Shown here piece after piece: positions 1-9,477 of a stretch of 25,000 nucleotides of DNA (the first letter of the stretch is position 1; each line of letters opens with the position of its first letter). The stretch is taken from NCBI GenBank assembly GCA_012295275.1, contig CM022677.1, positions 23,633,235 through 23,658,234 of the forward strand. The letters are read 5' to 3'. Below the pieces are notes generated by a model. The model was not told where the DNA came from. It ran no database searches and worked only from the letters and a program-made list of their open reading frames with translations. The DNA comes from Chrysomallon squamiferum. Taxonomy: Eukaryota; Mollusca; Gastropoda; Neomphalida; Peltospiridae. The translations under genes were made by a program, and so were the position numbers.

Positions 1-101
1 AAATATATACCACAAAATTGTTTAGGAGAAGTCTGTTATCCTTGGATTATTTAAAACTACTCATGAAATTTGTTGAGTCAAAAAAATAATAAAAAATTAT
101 C

Positions 102-147
<46 letters not shown>

Positions 148-226
148 GTAAGTATGTATGTATGTATGTATGTATAGAGAGATAAATATATAATATATCT
201 TTGTTAGAAAATTACTCTCTACATAC
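1..226 (-). other. Intron after A1, running off the left edge
   Basis: The stretch holds no exon. It contains a TA dinucleotide run at 108-134 that passes into a TATG tetranucleotide run to about 175. Confidence 0.7.
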
Positions 227-400
227 TTTTCTTACAGCAGTTTCTGTAACTAAGACTCTGACTATCACCAAGACAAGGTGAGCCACTTGGACTGGGTGCA
301 GGATTTGTACACAATCTCTTGTATGTAACTGCCTGTTTACATGAGTTTGAATTACATTGTGCAACTCTCTCAATAAACCACACATTCCATCCTCCATTCA
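227..400 (-). CDS. TSP1 exon A1 (last array exon in the window)
   Basis: The exon encodes a 57-residue TSP1 module opening NGGWNVWF. It has WxxW at residues 4-7, cysteines at 15, 20, 30, 42, 54 and 55, and the type-A core CTNPAPSPSG. It begins after tttcag at 401-402 in phase 1. Two phase-1 donors are possible: gtatgt after 227, which keeps both cysteines of the terminal CC pair, or gtaaga after 236, which loses the last one. I chose the distal site because A4 uses the equivalent strong site. Compared with A2-A4 there is one extra residue between the first two cysteines. Confidence 0.88.
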
Positions 401-1265
401 CTGAAACACAGTACAAATTGTGTAATATTTATGTCTTCTAACAATAAATTTATAACCTTACAATTATAGAGATCTGTGCAAATCTGCATGTCTTGTATAA
501 AAACTATAAATTATCGGTTCAAAAGAATCATAAAACAACAACAGCGATCTGTCTTAGCATATGAATTTACCTGTATAAAATATGTTTCTTCAAAATATTT
601 TGAAAACAAAATTACATTAGAAGAGGATTTGACTTGTTTTTAAAAGAAACATGAACTGTTTTAGAATCTACCTAATTCAAAGTTCACAGTTGTATATATA
701 TATCTATCTATTTAGTCATATTATAATATCTGGAACATCTTTAGCTATGGCCTGGAACCAGTATGCTACAGGCTAAAATTAAATAATATCTTATCTTCTT
801 CTCTACCAGTTTTTTTCTATGTTAAACATGACTACTCAAATACTACACATGTAAGTATTTCAGATATCAGTTACATTTAAATCAGGTTCAATGTGTTAAT
901 TTTAATCATCACTCTGCATTCTTTACTCTTTGAAATAAATAAAAATTAAACATGTGACTAATTTTCTGATATCTTATGTAGTTCTAGTTCCAATTAACAC
1001 ATTCTAATTTGAAAACAACATATTTCATTCACATCTATTCTACTTTAATGAGAGACATACCAACTGTCACACTGCACATCCATTTTTCTGTTCTGTTTTT
1101 GGATTTGAGTTAATTATTAATGTTTCTCAAGGTGGAGGGGTGTATGTTGTACTATGCTGTACAACATCCTCACATGGAATAGGGAATATTTTAGTTTTAT
1201 ATTTACTTTCTTACTGTACAATGTAACCAGTCAGTAAACAAATATTAGAAATACTCTGATTATAC
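401..1265 (-). other. Intron B1 to A1
   Basis: The 865 bases are AT-rich and contain no open frame, repeat or exon relic that I recognise. Confidence 0.7.
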
Positions 1266-1475
1266 CAATACAGTCTTTTGGGCTAGAACACTTCTGCATC
1301 ACACTTTTGTTATTTGGCCCTGTACACTGCTTTTCTCTTTTCCTAGATCCAGGGTTGTCACATAATCTGAAATAGGAAACTATCTGATATCCAATTCCAC
1401 AAGTTACATTACAAGGTCCATATGCTTTTTGTATCCATGGAAACCAATGACTATCCAGAGACCCATACCCATTTT
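1266..1475 (-). CDS. TSP1 exon B1
   Basis: The 69-residue module starts NGYGSLDSHWFPW and contains CNVTCGIG, then RLCDNP, CTGP and two final cysteines. CNVTCGIG fits the CxxS/TCxxG motif modified by POFUT2 in other TSP1 proteins, and NVT within it is also an N-glycosylation sequon. The acceptor is ctttcag at 1476-1477 and the donor is ATTG|gtataa at 1266-1265, with phase 1 at both ends. The frame is intact and all six cysteines are present. The central loop GSRKREKQ is more basic than in B2-B4. Confidence 0.9.
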
Positions 1476-1626
1476 CTGAAAGACAAATGTTTATATTTAC
1501 GACAATTTTCTATTAACTTGTATTTTAACTTGTAAGAATGCAGGGCGTTTAGATTATAAGGCAGTGGATACTGATACAAATATTGATGTTAATCTTGTTA
1601 TTCTCACATTTCAAATAAATAAATAT

Positions 1627-1670
<44 letters not shown>

Positions 1671-1724
1671 TGATAATGATAATAATAATAAGAAAAAGCA
1701 GAAGAAGAAGAAGAAGAATAATAC
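1476..1724 (-). other. Intron C1 to B1, with microsatellites
   Basis: This short intron of about 250 bases carries a TTTA run at about 1624-1668 and AAT/GAA trinucleotides at 1678-1719, directly beside the C1 donor. Confidence 0.75.
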
Positions 1725-1919
1725 TGTTATGACAGTTAGGTATCACGAAACACTTTATTGTATATATTTGTTCTCGTTGCCCTTGACAGGTCAATCCTTG
1801 TCCCTCTGGTTTAGGACGATTGCATTCTCTTCTAATATAAACATGTTTATATCCATATCCACAAGTGACACCACAAAGTTCTTGTGTTATAATTTCCCAA
1901 CTACCCCAACCACCATGAA
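1725..1919 (-). CDS. TSP1 exon C1
   Basis: The 64-residue module starts HGGWGSW, carries CGVTCGYGY and ends KCFVIPNCHN. It has six cysteines, WxxW and the CxxTCxxG O-fucosylation-type motif. The acceptor has a long T tract ending tttcag at 1920-1921. The donor that keeps phase 1 and the last cysteine is ACA|gtatta after 1725. The site used by C2 to C4, directly after the last cysteine codon, is not a GT here, so the exon runs two residues further. A TTC/TTA trinucleotide tract follows the donor directly. Confidence 0.88.
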
Positions 1920-2095
1920 CTGAAAAAAAATTAATATATAAACTTGTGAGGAGGAACAGTGAAAACCAGTATAAAATATTTTATAGCAGTAAGAGTTAAA
2001 AAGAAATAAGAGAAAAGAAAGAAAGAAAGAAAAAAAACCTTTAAAAAAGTTTATAATGTTGAAAGAAACAGGATATGCTATTTTAGATTCAGAAG

Positions 2096-2100
<5 letters not shown>

Positions 2101-2160
<60 letters not shown>
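2101..2160. repeat. GA microsatellite upstream of exon C1
   Basis: About 30 AG dinucleotides lie roughly 180 bases upstream of C1 in the transcript direction. The flank attttagattcagaagaaat is shared with the GA run upstream of C2. Confidence 0.9.
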
Positions 2161-2162
<2 letters not shown>

Positions 2163-2334
2163 AACATTTTATGGGGTAAATACTTTTGGATAAAACTAAA
2201 TATCTTTAGTATCACAGAAAGCATTATTCTTATATTACATTTCTTGTATTTTATCAAGAGGATGGGAGAACTTAATTGCAGAATATAAAATAACAGATGG
2301 TTTTTTGCCAGTATCTATATATCTATCTATATAT

Positions 2335-2880
2335 ACACAGTGTACATATTTATCAAGTCACAAGTTTTTGTAGATTGATTTGTACTAAGCATATAGTTTC
2401 TGGTTATACATAATCTGTCTGTCTGTCTGTCTTTCTATCTATCTATAGAGTCATGCATATTTATTGAGTCACAAGCTTTTGAAGATGGATTTGTACCAAG
2501 CACATAACTTATGATTATACATATTCCCTGAACCAGATAAATGTATGTATGTATTTTAGAACTGAAATACCTCTGTCTTACATACATCTGATTAGGTTCT
2601 GTACATAGACAATATTTGAGAATGCCCTGATCAAAGGTGGACAAAGTCCAGTCAAGACGTCACATGTATGTATGTATGTATGTGTGTATGTATGTATGTA
2701 TGTATGTATGTTTGTCTGTATGTCTGTATGTATGTATGTATGTATGTATGTATGTATGTATGTATGTATGTATGTTTGTATGTATGTTTGTATGTATGTA
2801 TGTATGTATGTATGTATGTATGTATGTATGTGTGTATGTATGTATGTTTGTATGTATGTATGTATGTATGTATGTATGTA

Positions 2881-2919
<39 letters not shown>

Positions 2920-3003
2920 GTATGTATGTATGAATGTATACTGAAGCACAAGTTTCCATAGATACATTTGTACTGAATACATAATAAACCTTCTAACATA
3001 CTT
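2335..3003. repeat. TATG array with three flanking copies of a ~70-bp unit
   Basis: The TATG/TGTG array spans about 2665-2935. Related unit copies lie at about 2341-2411, 2455-2522 and 2935-2998. They share the order tca(g)tcacaag-ttt, ga(t)ttgtac, aagca-ata and acata. Each is preceded by a tetranucleotide run (CTAT, GTCT/CTAT or TATG). The long repetitive open frames on both strands here are artefacts of the four-base repeat. Confidence 0.75.
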
Positions 3004-3107
3004 CTCATTTCTGTGTCAGCAGATTCAACATGGTTCAAGCGAGACCATGAAATCTTGGCACTTCTTAATGTAATTTTCAACAACTTATTATGAAAACATG
3101 GAATTTT

Positions 3108-3142
<35 letters not shown>

Positions 3143-3599
3143 TTATTTTCTTCTTATTTTTTGGGAAAGATTTTTCCATTTAAGTCATGTGTTGTTATCA
3201 GTTATGAAACAAATTACAAAATTACAAACATTAAGTCATTCCAGAATAATGTCACAGAGATAACCATTAAATGAACAAAAGCTTGCTACTGTTAATAAAC
3301 AACTGAGTAACAATGGATTCAAATAACAAATGATTTTTGCAACTTGTGTATAATCTTAGGCACATTTATATTCTCAATCGCAGCAAACAGGACAGTCATA
3401 AAAAAAAAAAAAAATAAACAAATAAAAATGAATGAGAAGAAATAACTTACTGTTCTGAGTAACTGCATACTTTCATACTTTCCCCAAAATGCAGCTTAAA
3501 ACCAGGTTTGATTATAAAGGATTACATTCTGGAATTATTGTTTTGTTTTGTGGTTTCTTTCTTTTTTTTTTTTTTTTTTTAATTTCTCACTCAGCTTAC

Positions 3600-3773
3600 C
3601 TGTCTTACATGAATCTTGTTTGCACTGTTCAAAGCCAGATGTAACAAAAACCCCGAAACAAAAGATGTTTGGCCCAATACACTTCCTAGTGTTATAGAAG
3701 TATCTTTGACAGGAATGACGACAAACCCCATTCACCTTTCTCCAAGATGACCACTGAGCTCCATTCATAGGAT
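3600..3773 (-). CDS. TSP1-like exon D1
   Basis: The exon encodes 57 residues beginning PMNGAQWSSW and containing CRHSCQRY, RKCIGPN, FCFG, FEQC and DSC. This keeps WxxW and six TSP1-ordered cysteines, but the usual CxxTCG is CxxSCQR, so the O-fucosylation consensus is missing its glycine. The acceptor is acatag at 3774-3775, with only an alternating TA/CA upstream rather than a pyrimidine tract. The donor ACAG|gtaagc after 3600 is strong. Both ends are phase 1. A 19-base T run lies just beyond the donor. Confidence 0.87.
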
Positions 3774-4467
3774 CTATGTGTGTATATATATATATATTAT
3801 TATACAAACACACCTGCACATACACACACAGACACACAAAGAGAAAAATGTCACTGTCATTTTGTTATTTTTGTTCAACATTCTAATTATTTACTTATTT
3901 TAATTCAGAATATTCATAAAAAGTATTGAATTATGAACGCAATACCAATCAAACAGGTTATGAGAAAGAAATTAATAAATTTTATCTAAATCTTTTAGCA
4001 GCACCAGTAGTCTGCAAACTGAGATAACCTCACAAGTCGCACCATTTTCTAAATATTTACACCATCTTCCAGAAGTGACATTATTATTTATTTATTTATT
4101 TTTGTTTTGTTTTGTTTTTCTTCAATAAATATAGAAAACTCATTTCTAAAACATTTAATACACATGTTAAATGAACAATATTGAAAAATATATCAAATGA
4201 AATTAAGATAAAAAACATACATATGGGCTCTGTATGTGCATGGATGTATGTGTGTATGTGTGTCTCACTGTGTATTTCTATACATAATTTAAATAGTTTT
4301 CTTCTCTTTTGTAATTAAAAGAAAGATTTCTCTGACTTATGTTAATCATATTTTATATGAAAACAGAAAAAAAGCAGAAAAAAAAAGCTAATAAAAAAAA
4401 AAAAAAAAAAATAAAAATGTTCTTATTAATTGACTATTTCATTACATAAAAAAGACAATTAGCGTAC
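3774..4467 (-). other. Intron A2 to D1
   Basis: AT-rich sequence with a CA/TA mix at 3775-3840 and an A run at 4395-4412. No coding signal was recognised. Confidence 0.7.
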
Positions 4468-4638
4468 GTTTCTCACAGCAGTCTCTGTAATTAACACTCT
4501 TACTATAACCAGGACAAGGTGAGCCACTTGGACTGGGTGCAGGATTTGTACACAGTCTTCGGCGAATAACTTTCTGTTGACAGTTCAAATCACATTTGGC
4601 AACTGTACGAATAAACCATTGACTCCATCCACCATTCA
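4468..4638 (-). CDS. TSP1 exon A2
   Basis: The 56-residue module starts NGGWSQWF, carries CDLNCQQ and the type-A core CTNPAPSPSG, and ends YRDCCEK. The acceptor is tttcag at 4639-4640. Two phase-1 donors exist: gtacgc after 4468, which is weak but keeps the CC pair, and gtgaga after 4477, which drops the last cysteine. Which is used cannot be decided from sequence alone. The core is almost base-for-base identical to that of A1. Confidence 0.88.
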
Positions 4639-5049
4639 CTGAAAATAATTTACAATTACTGAACTCTGTATCTTCTAAGTTAACTGTAAATTTGAATTTT
4701 CTTAGCAGACTATTTAGCATTTATCTAAATTTTTTTCTTCAGAAAAGCCTTTAGTACAAATGTTCAAATTGCTGCACAATTTATTCTGGTTTCTAAGATT
4801 ATTTTACCATTTATGTAAGGCCATTAATTATTCTTTTATTACTTTTGTTTTTGTTAATGAAAAAAAATCAGGATAATAATCAACAGAAAATTGATTATAC
4901 TTTATTTTTCTAAACATATCTGCATATTATTTCCTGAAATCAGGTCTGGATAGGAGAACATTTGTTTTGTTGTTTTTTTTATTTTTTTATTTATTATTAT
5001 TCTTAACTGTTAACTGTAAAACCCATACAAAAAAAACAATTAAAAATAC
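4639..5049 (-). other. Intron B2 to A2
   Basis: About 410 AT-rich bases with a T-rich run at 4970-5000. Nothing coding was seen. Confidence 0.7.
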
Positions 5050-5261
5050 CAAAACACTCTGTTCTTCTCGAAAACACTTCCGCATCTCAGTTTTTTCATT
5101 TGGCCCATCACACTTCTTTCCTCCATTCTTAGGTATGGGGTTGTTACAAAATCTAATGTAAGGAATTTTTTGATTTCCAGTTCCACAAGTCACAACACAA
5201 GGTATATATCTTCTTTGCATCCATTCAGACCAGTCACCATCCAATGAACCGTACCCATTCT
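5050..5261 (-). CDS. TSP1 exon B2, with a two-base excess near its 3' end
   Basis: The module starts NGYGSLDGDWSEW and contains CVVTCGTG, FCNNP and KKCDGP. It is clean until the last cysteine. Measured to the donor aligned with B1, B3 and B4 (gtattt after 5050), the exon is 212 bases instead of 210. It then ends in phase 0, and the last cysteine codon is read out of frame, giving EEQSVL. The excess looks like a repeated AG near 5057-5060. A weak alternative donor, CAGA|gtgttt after 5058, restores phase 1 but removes the last cysteine. The exon may be damaged, skipped or spliced at the alternative site; an assembly error is also possible. Confidence 0.8.
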
Positions 5262-5689
5262 CTGAAAGTATGTAAAATGTTCAAACTCTTCTGATTTTTC
5301 TCCATCATAGTCACTGCTAAACAGAATCACTAGTCAGATAGTTTATTTTAGTTAAAGCATTGCCGTAATACTACAAAAGCTGAGGAGATTGAAGTAATAT
5401 TTATATTTCTTTATTATCAGCTGTTAACTACTGTTTATTGTTTTTATTTACTTTTATTTTAATTTTATTTCATACACATAAATACACTCAAATGTGCAGA
5501 CAACAACAATGCAGGTGAATACAAGGAAAACTGCTTTAGGTTTTCCATCAGTTGCAGAAATCAATTTCTGACATTATTATTTATTTTTACTTTTCAAACT
5601 TCGGTTTTGCAAGAGTTTGAGGACAGTCCATTTTCTAATTATAAAAACAAAACAGCAACCCGAAACAACAGAGATATTAAAATACTTTA
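5262..5689 (-). other. B2-proximal part of the C2-to-B2 intron
   Basis: AT-rich sequence without recognisable coding or repeat structure. The threefold repeat block begins to its right. Confidence 0.6.
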
Positions 5690-6509
5690 AAACCCATTTC
5701 TAAAATATTATGCTACAAGATGTTTGTCCTTAGATTTCTTTCTCTTGTCTCAGATTAATTACAGTCTGCACTTCAAGATTCTTTATTATTTTGTAAGTTC
5801 AATACATACTGTTAATCCTCAATCCTCTCCTTGTCCTTGTCTTACTACTACTATTACTACTGTCATAATAAAAGTAATAGTAATAGAAATAATAATAATA
5901 ATAAGAAGAAGACAAAGAAAAAAAACAAGAAGAAGAATACTCTTACAACACTGAATTCTTCTTAAACATGCTCATTTCAATGTTTTTTTCTTTTCTAACT
6001 TAGGTTTTGTATATCAGTTTAAAAGGAAAGCATTTCTGAAATCATCTTCAGGAAAGTTCAGTTTGTAAAATTTATAATGTGCTAAAACTTTGATTTATAT
6101 AAAACACAGAATTTTAAATCTTTAAGATATATTACTTATCCTATTATAAAATATTACTTTATTAGATATATTCTCTTATTGATCTTCCTCTTCTAATTAA
6201 CGTCCCACATTTCTTCACCGAAACAAAATGTTATAATTGTGTAATTGCATTGCATCCACATAATAAAACAACAACAACTACTGCTTCTGCTACTACTACT
6301 ACTACTACTACTACTATAATAATAATAATAAAAAATTAAAAGAAGAAGAAGAAAAATACTCTTACTATATCAAAATGTCTTGAAAAATATGATTTTAAAT
6401 AATTTCAGACACATATCATCTGATTGTAAGAAAATATGCTATTAAATTTCATCTGTTACTTTCCTCTTTATTTATTATAATTTGCTTTTATCAGTTCTTC
6501 ACCAAAGAT

Positions 6510-6547
<38 letters not shown>

Positions 6548-6575
6548 TATAATGATGATAATAATAATAATAATC

Positions 6576-6613
<38 letters not shown>

Positions 6614-6646
6614 GAAAACGAAGAAGAAGAAGAAGAATACTCTTAC
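5690..6646 (-). repeat. Threefold local repeat inside the C2-to-B2 intron
   Basis: Three successive blocks end in the same way: CTA or ATA trinucleotide repeats, then GAA repeats, then tactcttac, at about 5820-5947, 6270-6367 and 6500-6646. Blocks preceding them share AT-rich text such as tattacttta-ttaga and cctcttct-taatta, which also occurs beside C3 at 9880-9930. Only the third block leads into an intact exon C (C2). The first leads into a relic; what follows the second is too decayed to call. Confidence 0.55.
5938..6020 (-). pseudogene. Decayed relic of exon C in unit 2
   Basis: After a GAA tract and the string atactcttac, which also marks the donor side of C2 at 6637-6646, the plus strand reads acatgctcatttcaatg followed by a T-rich run. 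This resembles the 3' part of C2 (gcatgcttgtttcaatag, then T-rich). The remainder of the exon is not recognisable and no open frame survives. I read it as a leftover of a local tandem duplication of the C region. Confidence 0.5.
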
Positions 6647-6823
6647 TACATGGTAGACGCTTGCATGCTTGTTTCAATAGTTTTTCTTTTGGCCCATGAC
6701 AGGTCACACCTTGTCCAACTGGTTTGCATACTCTTCGAACATAAACAGTGGCGTATCCATATCCACAAGTGACACTACAAGGTTTTTGTTTTATAATGAT
6801 CCACCTACTCCAAACACCATGAA
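6647..6823 (-). CDS. TSP1 exon C2, weak acceptor
   Basis: The 58-residue module starts HGVWSRW, contains CSVTCGYGY and ends RLPC, with six cysteines. The loop between the third and fourth cysteines (CKPVGQGVTC) is three residues shorter than in C1. The donor TGTA|gtaaga after 6647 is strong and in phase 1. The acceptor is only ctataaaaag at 6824-6825. The T-rich tract present before C1 is missing, apparently because about 55 bases next to the exon were deleted. The reading frame is intact, so inclusion in mRNA is the open question. Confidence 0.82.
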
Positions 6824-6950
6824 CTTTTTATAGCAGAACGAGTCCAAAAGGAATAACAGAAAAGAAATTAATAAGAAAAATAATTATAAAAACTTAAAAT
6901 AGTTTATAATGCTGGAAGAAATAGGATGTGCTATTTTAGATTCAGAAGAA

Positions 6951-6991
<41 letters not shown>

Positions 6992-8079
6992 ACACACACA
7001 CCAATAACATTTTATGGGTACATATATAATTATCAAATTTATAAACTGAAGAATTCTTAGGATCGGACTGTCTGCCCTTCTTTTTCTGTTTGTTTCAGTG
7101 TTTTAATTTTTGATTTTTTAAATATAAATGAATTTTAACTTTTTATTTCTTATTACAATAATTTTATTTTATGTCAAATCGCTTGCCAAATTTTATAAAG
7201 CTTTTAATAACAGAAACATTCTGACTTCAAACCATGATGGAAAAACACACCAGAATTTACACCTTGTCCTTATAACTAGTTTTCATAGCTTCTGTGTAAT
7301 TTCAGAAACAAACAAAACAAACAACATCAAATAAAGCACACACATTCAGGCAGCTCTTTCCTTGTTAATAAACAGCTACTGACTATGATCACCTGACATA
7401 AGCACTGTTAATGAGTTAACATAAATCCTTTTTACTGCTAACCAACTAATCAGAAATCATATTAATAAAGTCGTTAACAACTTCTAACAGTAATTTGTCA
7501 CTAAGTAATATTGTATATTTGTGGAGAATAGTATCAAATAATTCCCAACATCAGAAACATTCTGTCTAGTCAAACAGGCTATGCATGTACACATAACAAA
7601 TTAATAAAGTGTTTATTCAGACTAATATACATTTATCCATTGAAATTGCATAACAAAGCTGTAATTAATATAACATTTAGATAAAATGTAGACTATATTT
7701 TACTCAAATATGGGAAATGAAAGGAAATGAAACACATATAGAACTTACTCAGATCTGAAGAGTATTCACATGTTTACATACACTGAATAAGGTGTGTCTT
7801 TGAAAATTCACAAACTAAATTAAAGGGATTGAAATCATAAAAAAAAAAGAGTAATAAAATAAATATACAAAATAATAACAATAATAATAATAACAATAAT
7901 AATAATAATAACAATAATAATAATAATCATAATAATAATAATAATAATAATAATTCTATGATATATGCATTTAGTAACTCAGGACCCAGAAAATGACAAT
8001 GAATCCCCAAATTCATTTGCAGTTTTTCATTTAGGAAATACTGAGGGTGTTTTGTTTCGTTTCTCTTCAGTCAACTTAC
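6824..8079 (-). other. Intron D2 to C2
   Basis: It holds a GA run (about 6956-6988) followed by CA repeats to 7001, and an AAT/AAC trinucleotide array at about 7868-7953. A short plus-strand open frame at 7128-7334 is low-complexity and has no family features. No exon was seen. Confidence 0.7.
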
Positions 8080-8283
8080 CAATTTTACAAGCATCTTCAC
8101 TGCACTGCTCTAAATGAGTCTTAACAAAAACACCGAAACAATAGCGATTTTTCCCAATACACTCCCTCACTTCGAGGACATGTCTCTCACATGAGCTTTC
8201 ACACACATCATTGACTGTTGTCCACAACGTCCACAGAGGTCCATTGATATCCGGGGAAATTTTATTTTCTTCTTTATTTTTGC
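8080..8283 (-). CDS. TSP1-like exon D2 with an in-frame N-terminal extension
   Basis: The module contains WTLW, CESSCERH, ECIGKN, YCFG, LEQC and DAC and ends at the strong donor ATTG|gtaagt after 8080. At the place where D3 and D4 have ccccag, D2 reads ccccgg (8251-8256), so the original acceptor is gone. The next good acceptor upstream, a T-rich tract ending tctctag at 8284-8285, opens the exon 33 bases earlier. It preserves phase 1 and adds a charged stretch beginning KNKEENK. The predicted exon is 204 bases. Use of the upstream acceptor is inferred, but frame, phase and pyrimidine tract all agree. Confidence 0.8.
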
Positions 8284-8583
8284 CTAGAGAAACAAAAAAA
8301 CATGAAACGACTGTTACTGAGGAGAAAAGAAAAGAAACAAAAGAATTACTAATAATAAATAAATAGAAGCAACAGCAAATAAAATGTTTTACAAACATTT
8401 TTTTTATTCTTCCTTTTTACCTAGATAATTTTAAATGAAGATTCACAAAAATATTTTTAATAAATAATAATAATAATAATAAAAAAATAAATAAATAAAA
8501 ACTACTACTACTAATAATAATAATAATATTACTTTATTTTTGGACACTTTCTTACAAAATCACATTCTACATAATTTTCTCAC
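8284..8583 (-). other. Intron A3 to D2
   Basis: About 300 bases. The part near D2 is the T-rich acceptor region of the extended exon. The part near A3 is a TAA/CTA repeat at about 8460-8527. Confidence 0.75.
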
Positions 8584-8745
8584 AGCAGTCTCTGTAACTA
8601 ACACGCTGACTTTGACCAGGACAAGGTGCGCCACTTGGACTGGGTGCAGGATTTGTACACAGTCTTTTGTGAATAACTTCCTGTTGGCAGTTGAAACCAC
8701 ATTTTTCTACTCTCAGGAGAATCCACTCATTCCATCCACCATTCA
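8584..8745 (-). CDS. TSP1 exon A3, shifted donor
   Basis: The module starts NGGWNEW, contains CGFNCQQ and the core CTNPAPSPSG, and ends YRDC. The acceptor is ttccag at 8746-8747. The distal donor used by A4 and available in A1 and A2 is destroyed here (AAAATTATG in place of AAA-N-gtatg). The only phase-1 donor left is gtgaga after 8584, and it removes the last cysteine of the CC pair. The protein is close to A4, sharing QQEVIH and GAPCPG. Confidence 0.85.
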
Positions 8746-9108
8746 CTGGAATACAATTAACAAAGACTGAGCTCTGTGAACCTTTTACGGCATTTAAGTA
8801 AATTGTGAATTCATTTTCATTTCAAAACAATCATAACCTTATTGGCTAAAATATCAATGTATAGAAATCTTAAACTATTTTTAAATTATCTCAAAAATCT
8901 GAGAACGTAAGTGCTAAATTTGACTAGACAATGGTTTTTGAATGCATTAATGAATGCATTTTTTTTTTTATAGTTATTTTACTTTATTATTTAATTATTT
9001 TTTAATATTATTATTATCATTATTTTTCTTTTCTGTTTTGTTTTGTTTTTATTTTTTATTTATTTTTTTTTTTTTTGTATTATTTATTTAGTTTGTTTGT
9101 TTCAGTTT

Positions 9109-9149
<41 letters not shown>

Positions 9150-9266
9150 CTGATAAAATTGGTTAGCTTATTCGTGATAAGGAATGTTTTCTTCTCGTAT
9201 TATTTCATTATGGCACAAAATTAACCAATGAGTATATACAAAAAATTAGAAATACCCTGATTATAC
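8746..9266 (-). other. Intron B3 to A3
   Basis: AT-rich, with T runs near 8960 and 9050-9075 and a TTTA run at about 9107-9147. Nothing coding was seen. Confidence 0.7.
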
Positions 9267-9477
9267 CAATACATTCTTTTAATCCGTGGCACTTTTGGAT
9301 CACAGTTTTCATCTCTCGTCCCAGACACTTCTTTCCTCCATTCTGAGGGGGAGGGTTGATACATCTTCTAAAGAAAGTGAACTGTATGATTTCCGATTCC
9401 ACAAGTGACGTCACATGGTACGTTTAATTGTATTAACCAATGAGACCATTCACCATCCAGTGACCGATTTCCTTTCT
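9267..9477 (-). pseudogene. TSP1 exon B3, frameshifted
   Basis: The first half is a clean type-B module (LDGEWSHW, CDVTCGIG). A one-base insertion near 9371-9376 then shifts the frame and produces TAG at 9368-9370. The second half (RRCINPPPQNGGKKC through KECI) continues in the other frame up to ATTG|gtataa after 9267. The exon is 211 bases against 210 in B1 and B4, which fits a single inserted base. The splice sites remain normal. Included in mRNA, the exon would truncate the protein; skipped, the frame is kept because its neighbours are phase 1. A sequencing error could give the same picture. Confidence 0.82.

Larger units (their letters stand above)
1920..3599 (-). other. Intron D1 to C1, repeat-rich
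   Basis: It contains a GA run (2101-2160), three degenerate copies of a roughly 70-bp unit, a large TATG array, a TTA run (about 3109-3143) and a T run near 3562-3580. No coding exon was seen. Confidence 0.7.

Noticed and set aside
1564-1923. Plus-strand open frame across C1
   Set aside because: It is the antisense shadow of exon C1 joined to microsatellite sequence.
2655-2935. Possible CRISPR-like or other spaced repeat array
   Set aside because: The repeats are a simple four-base microsatellite without spacers, in an intron-bearing animal-type genome.
2578-3083. Long open frames on both strands reading MYVCMYVC or HTYIHTYI
   Set aside because: They are translations of the TATG tetranucleotide array, open in several frames at once, with no other coding signal.
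6468-6772. Asparagine- or tyrosine-rich open frames on both strands
   Set aside because: They are products of the AAT/GAA repeats beside C2 and of C2 read in wrong frames or on the wrong strand.
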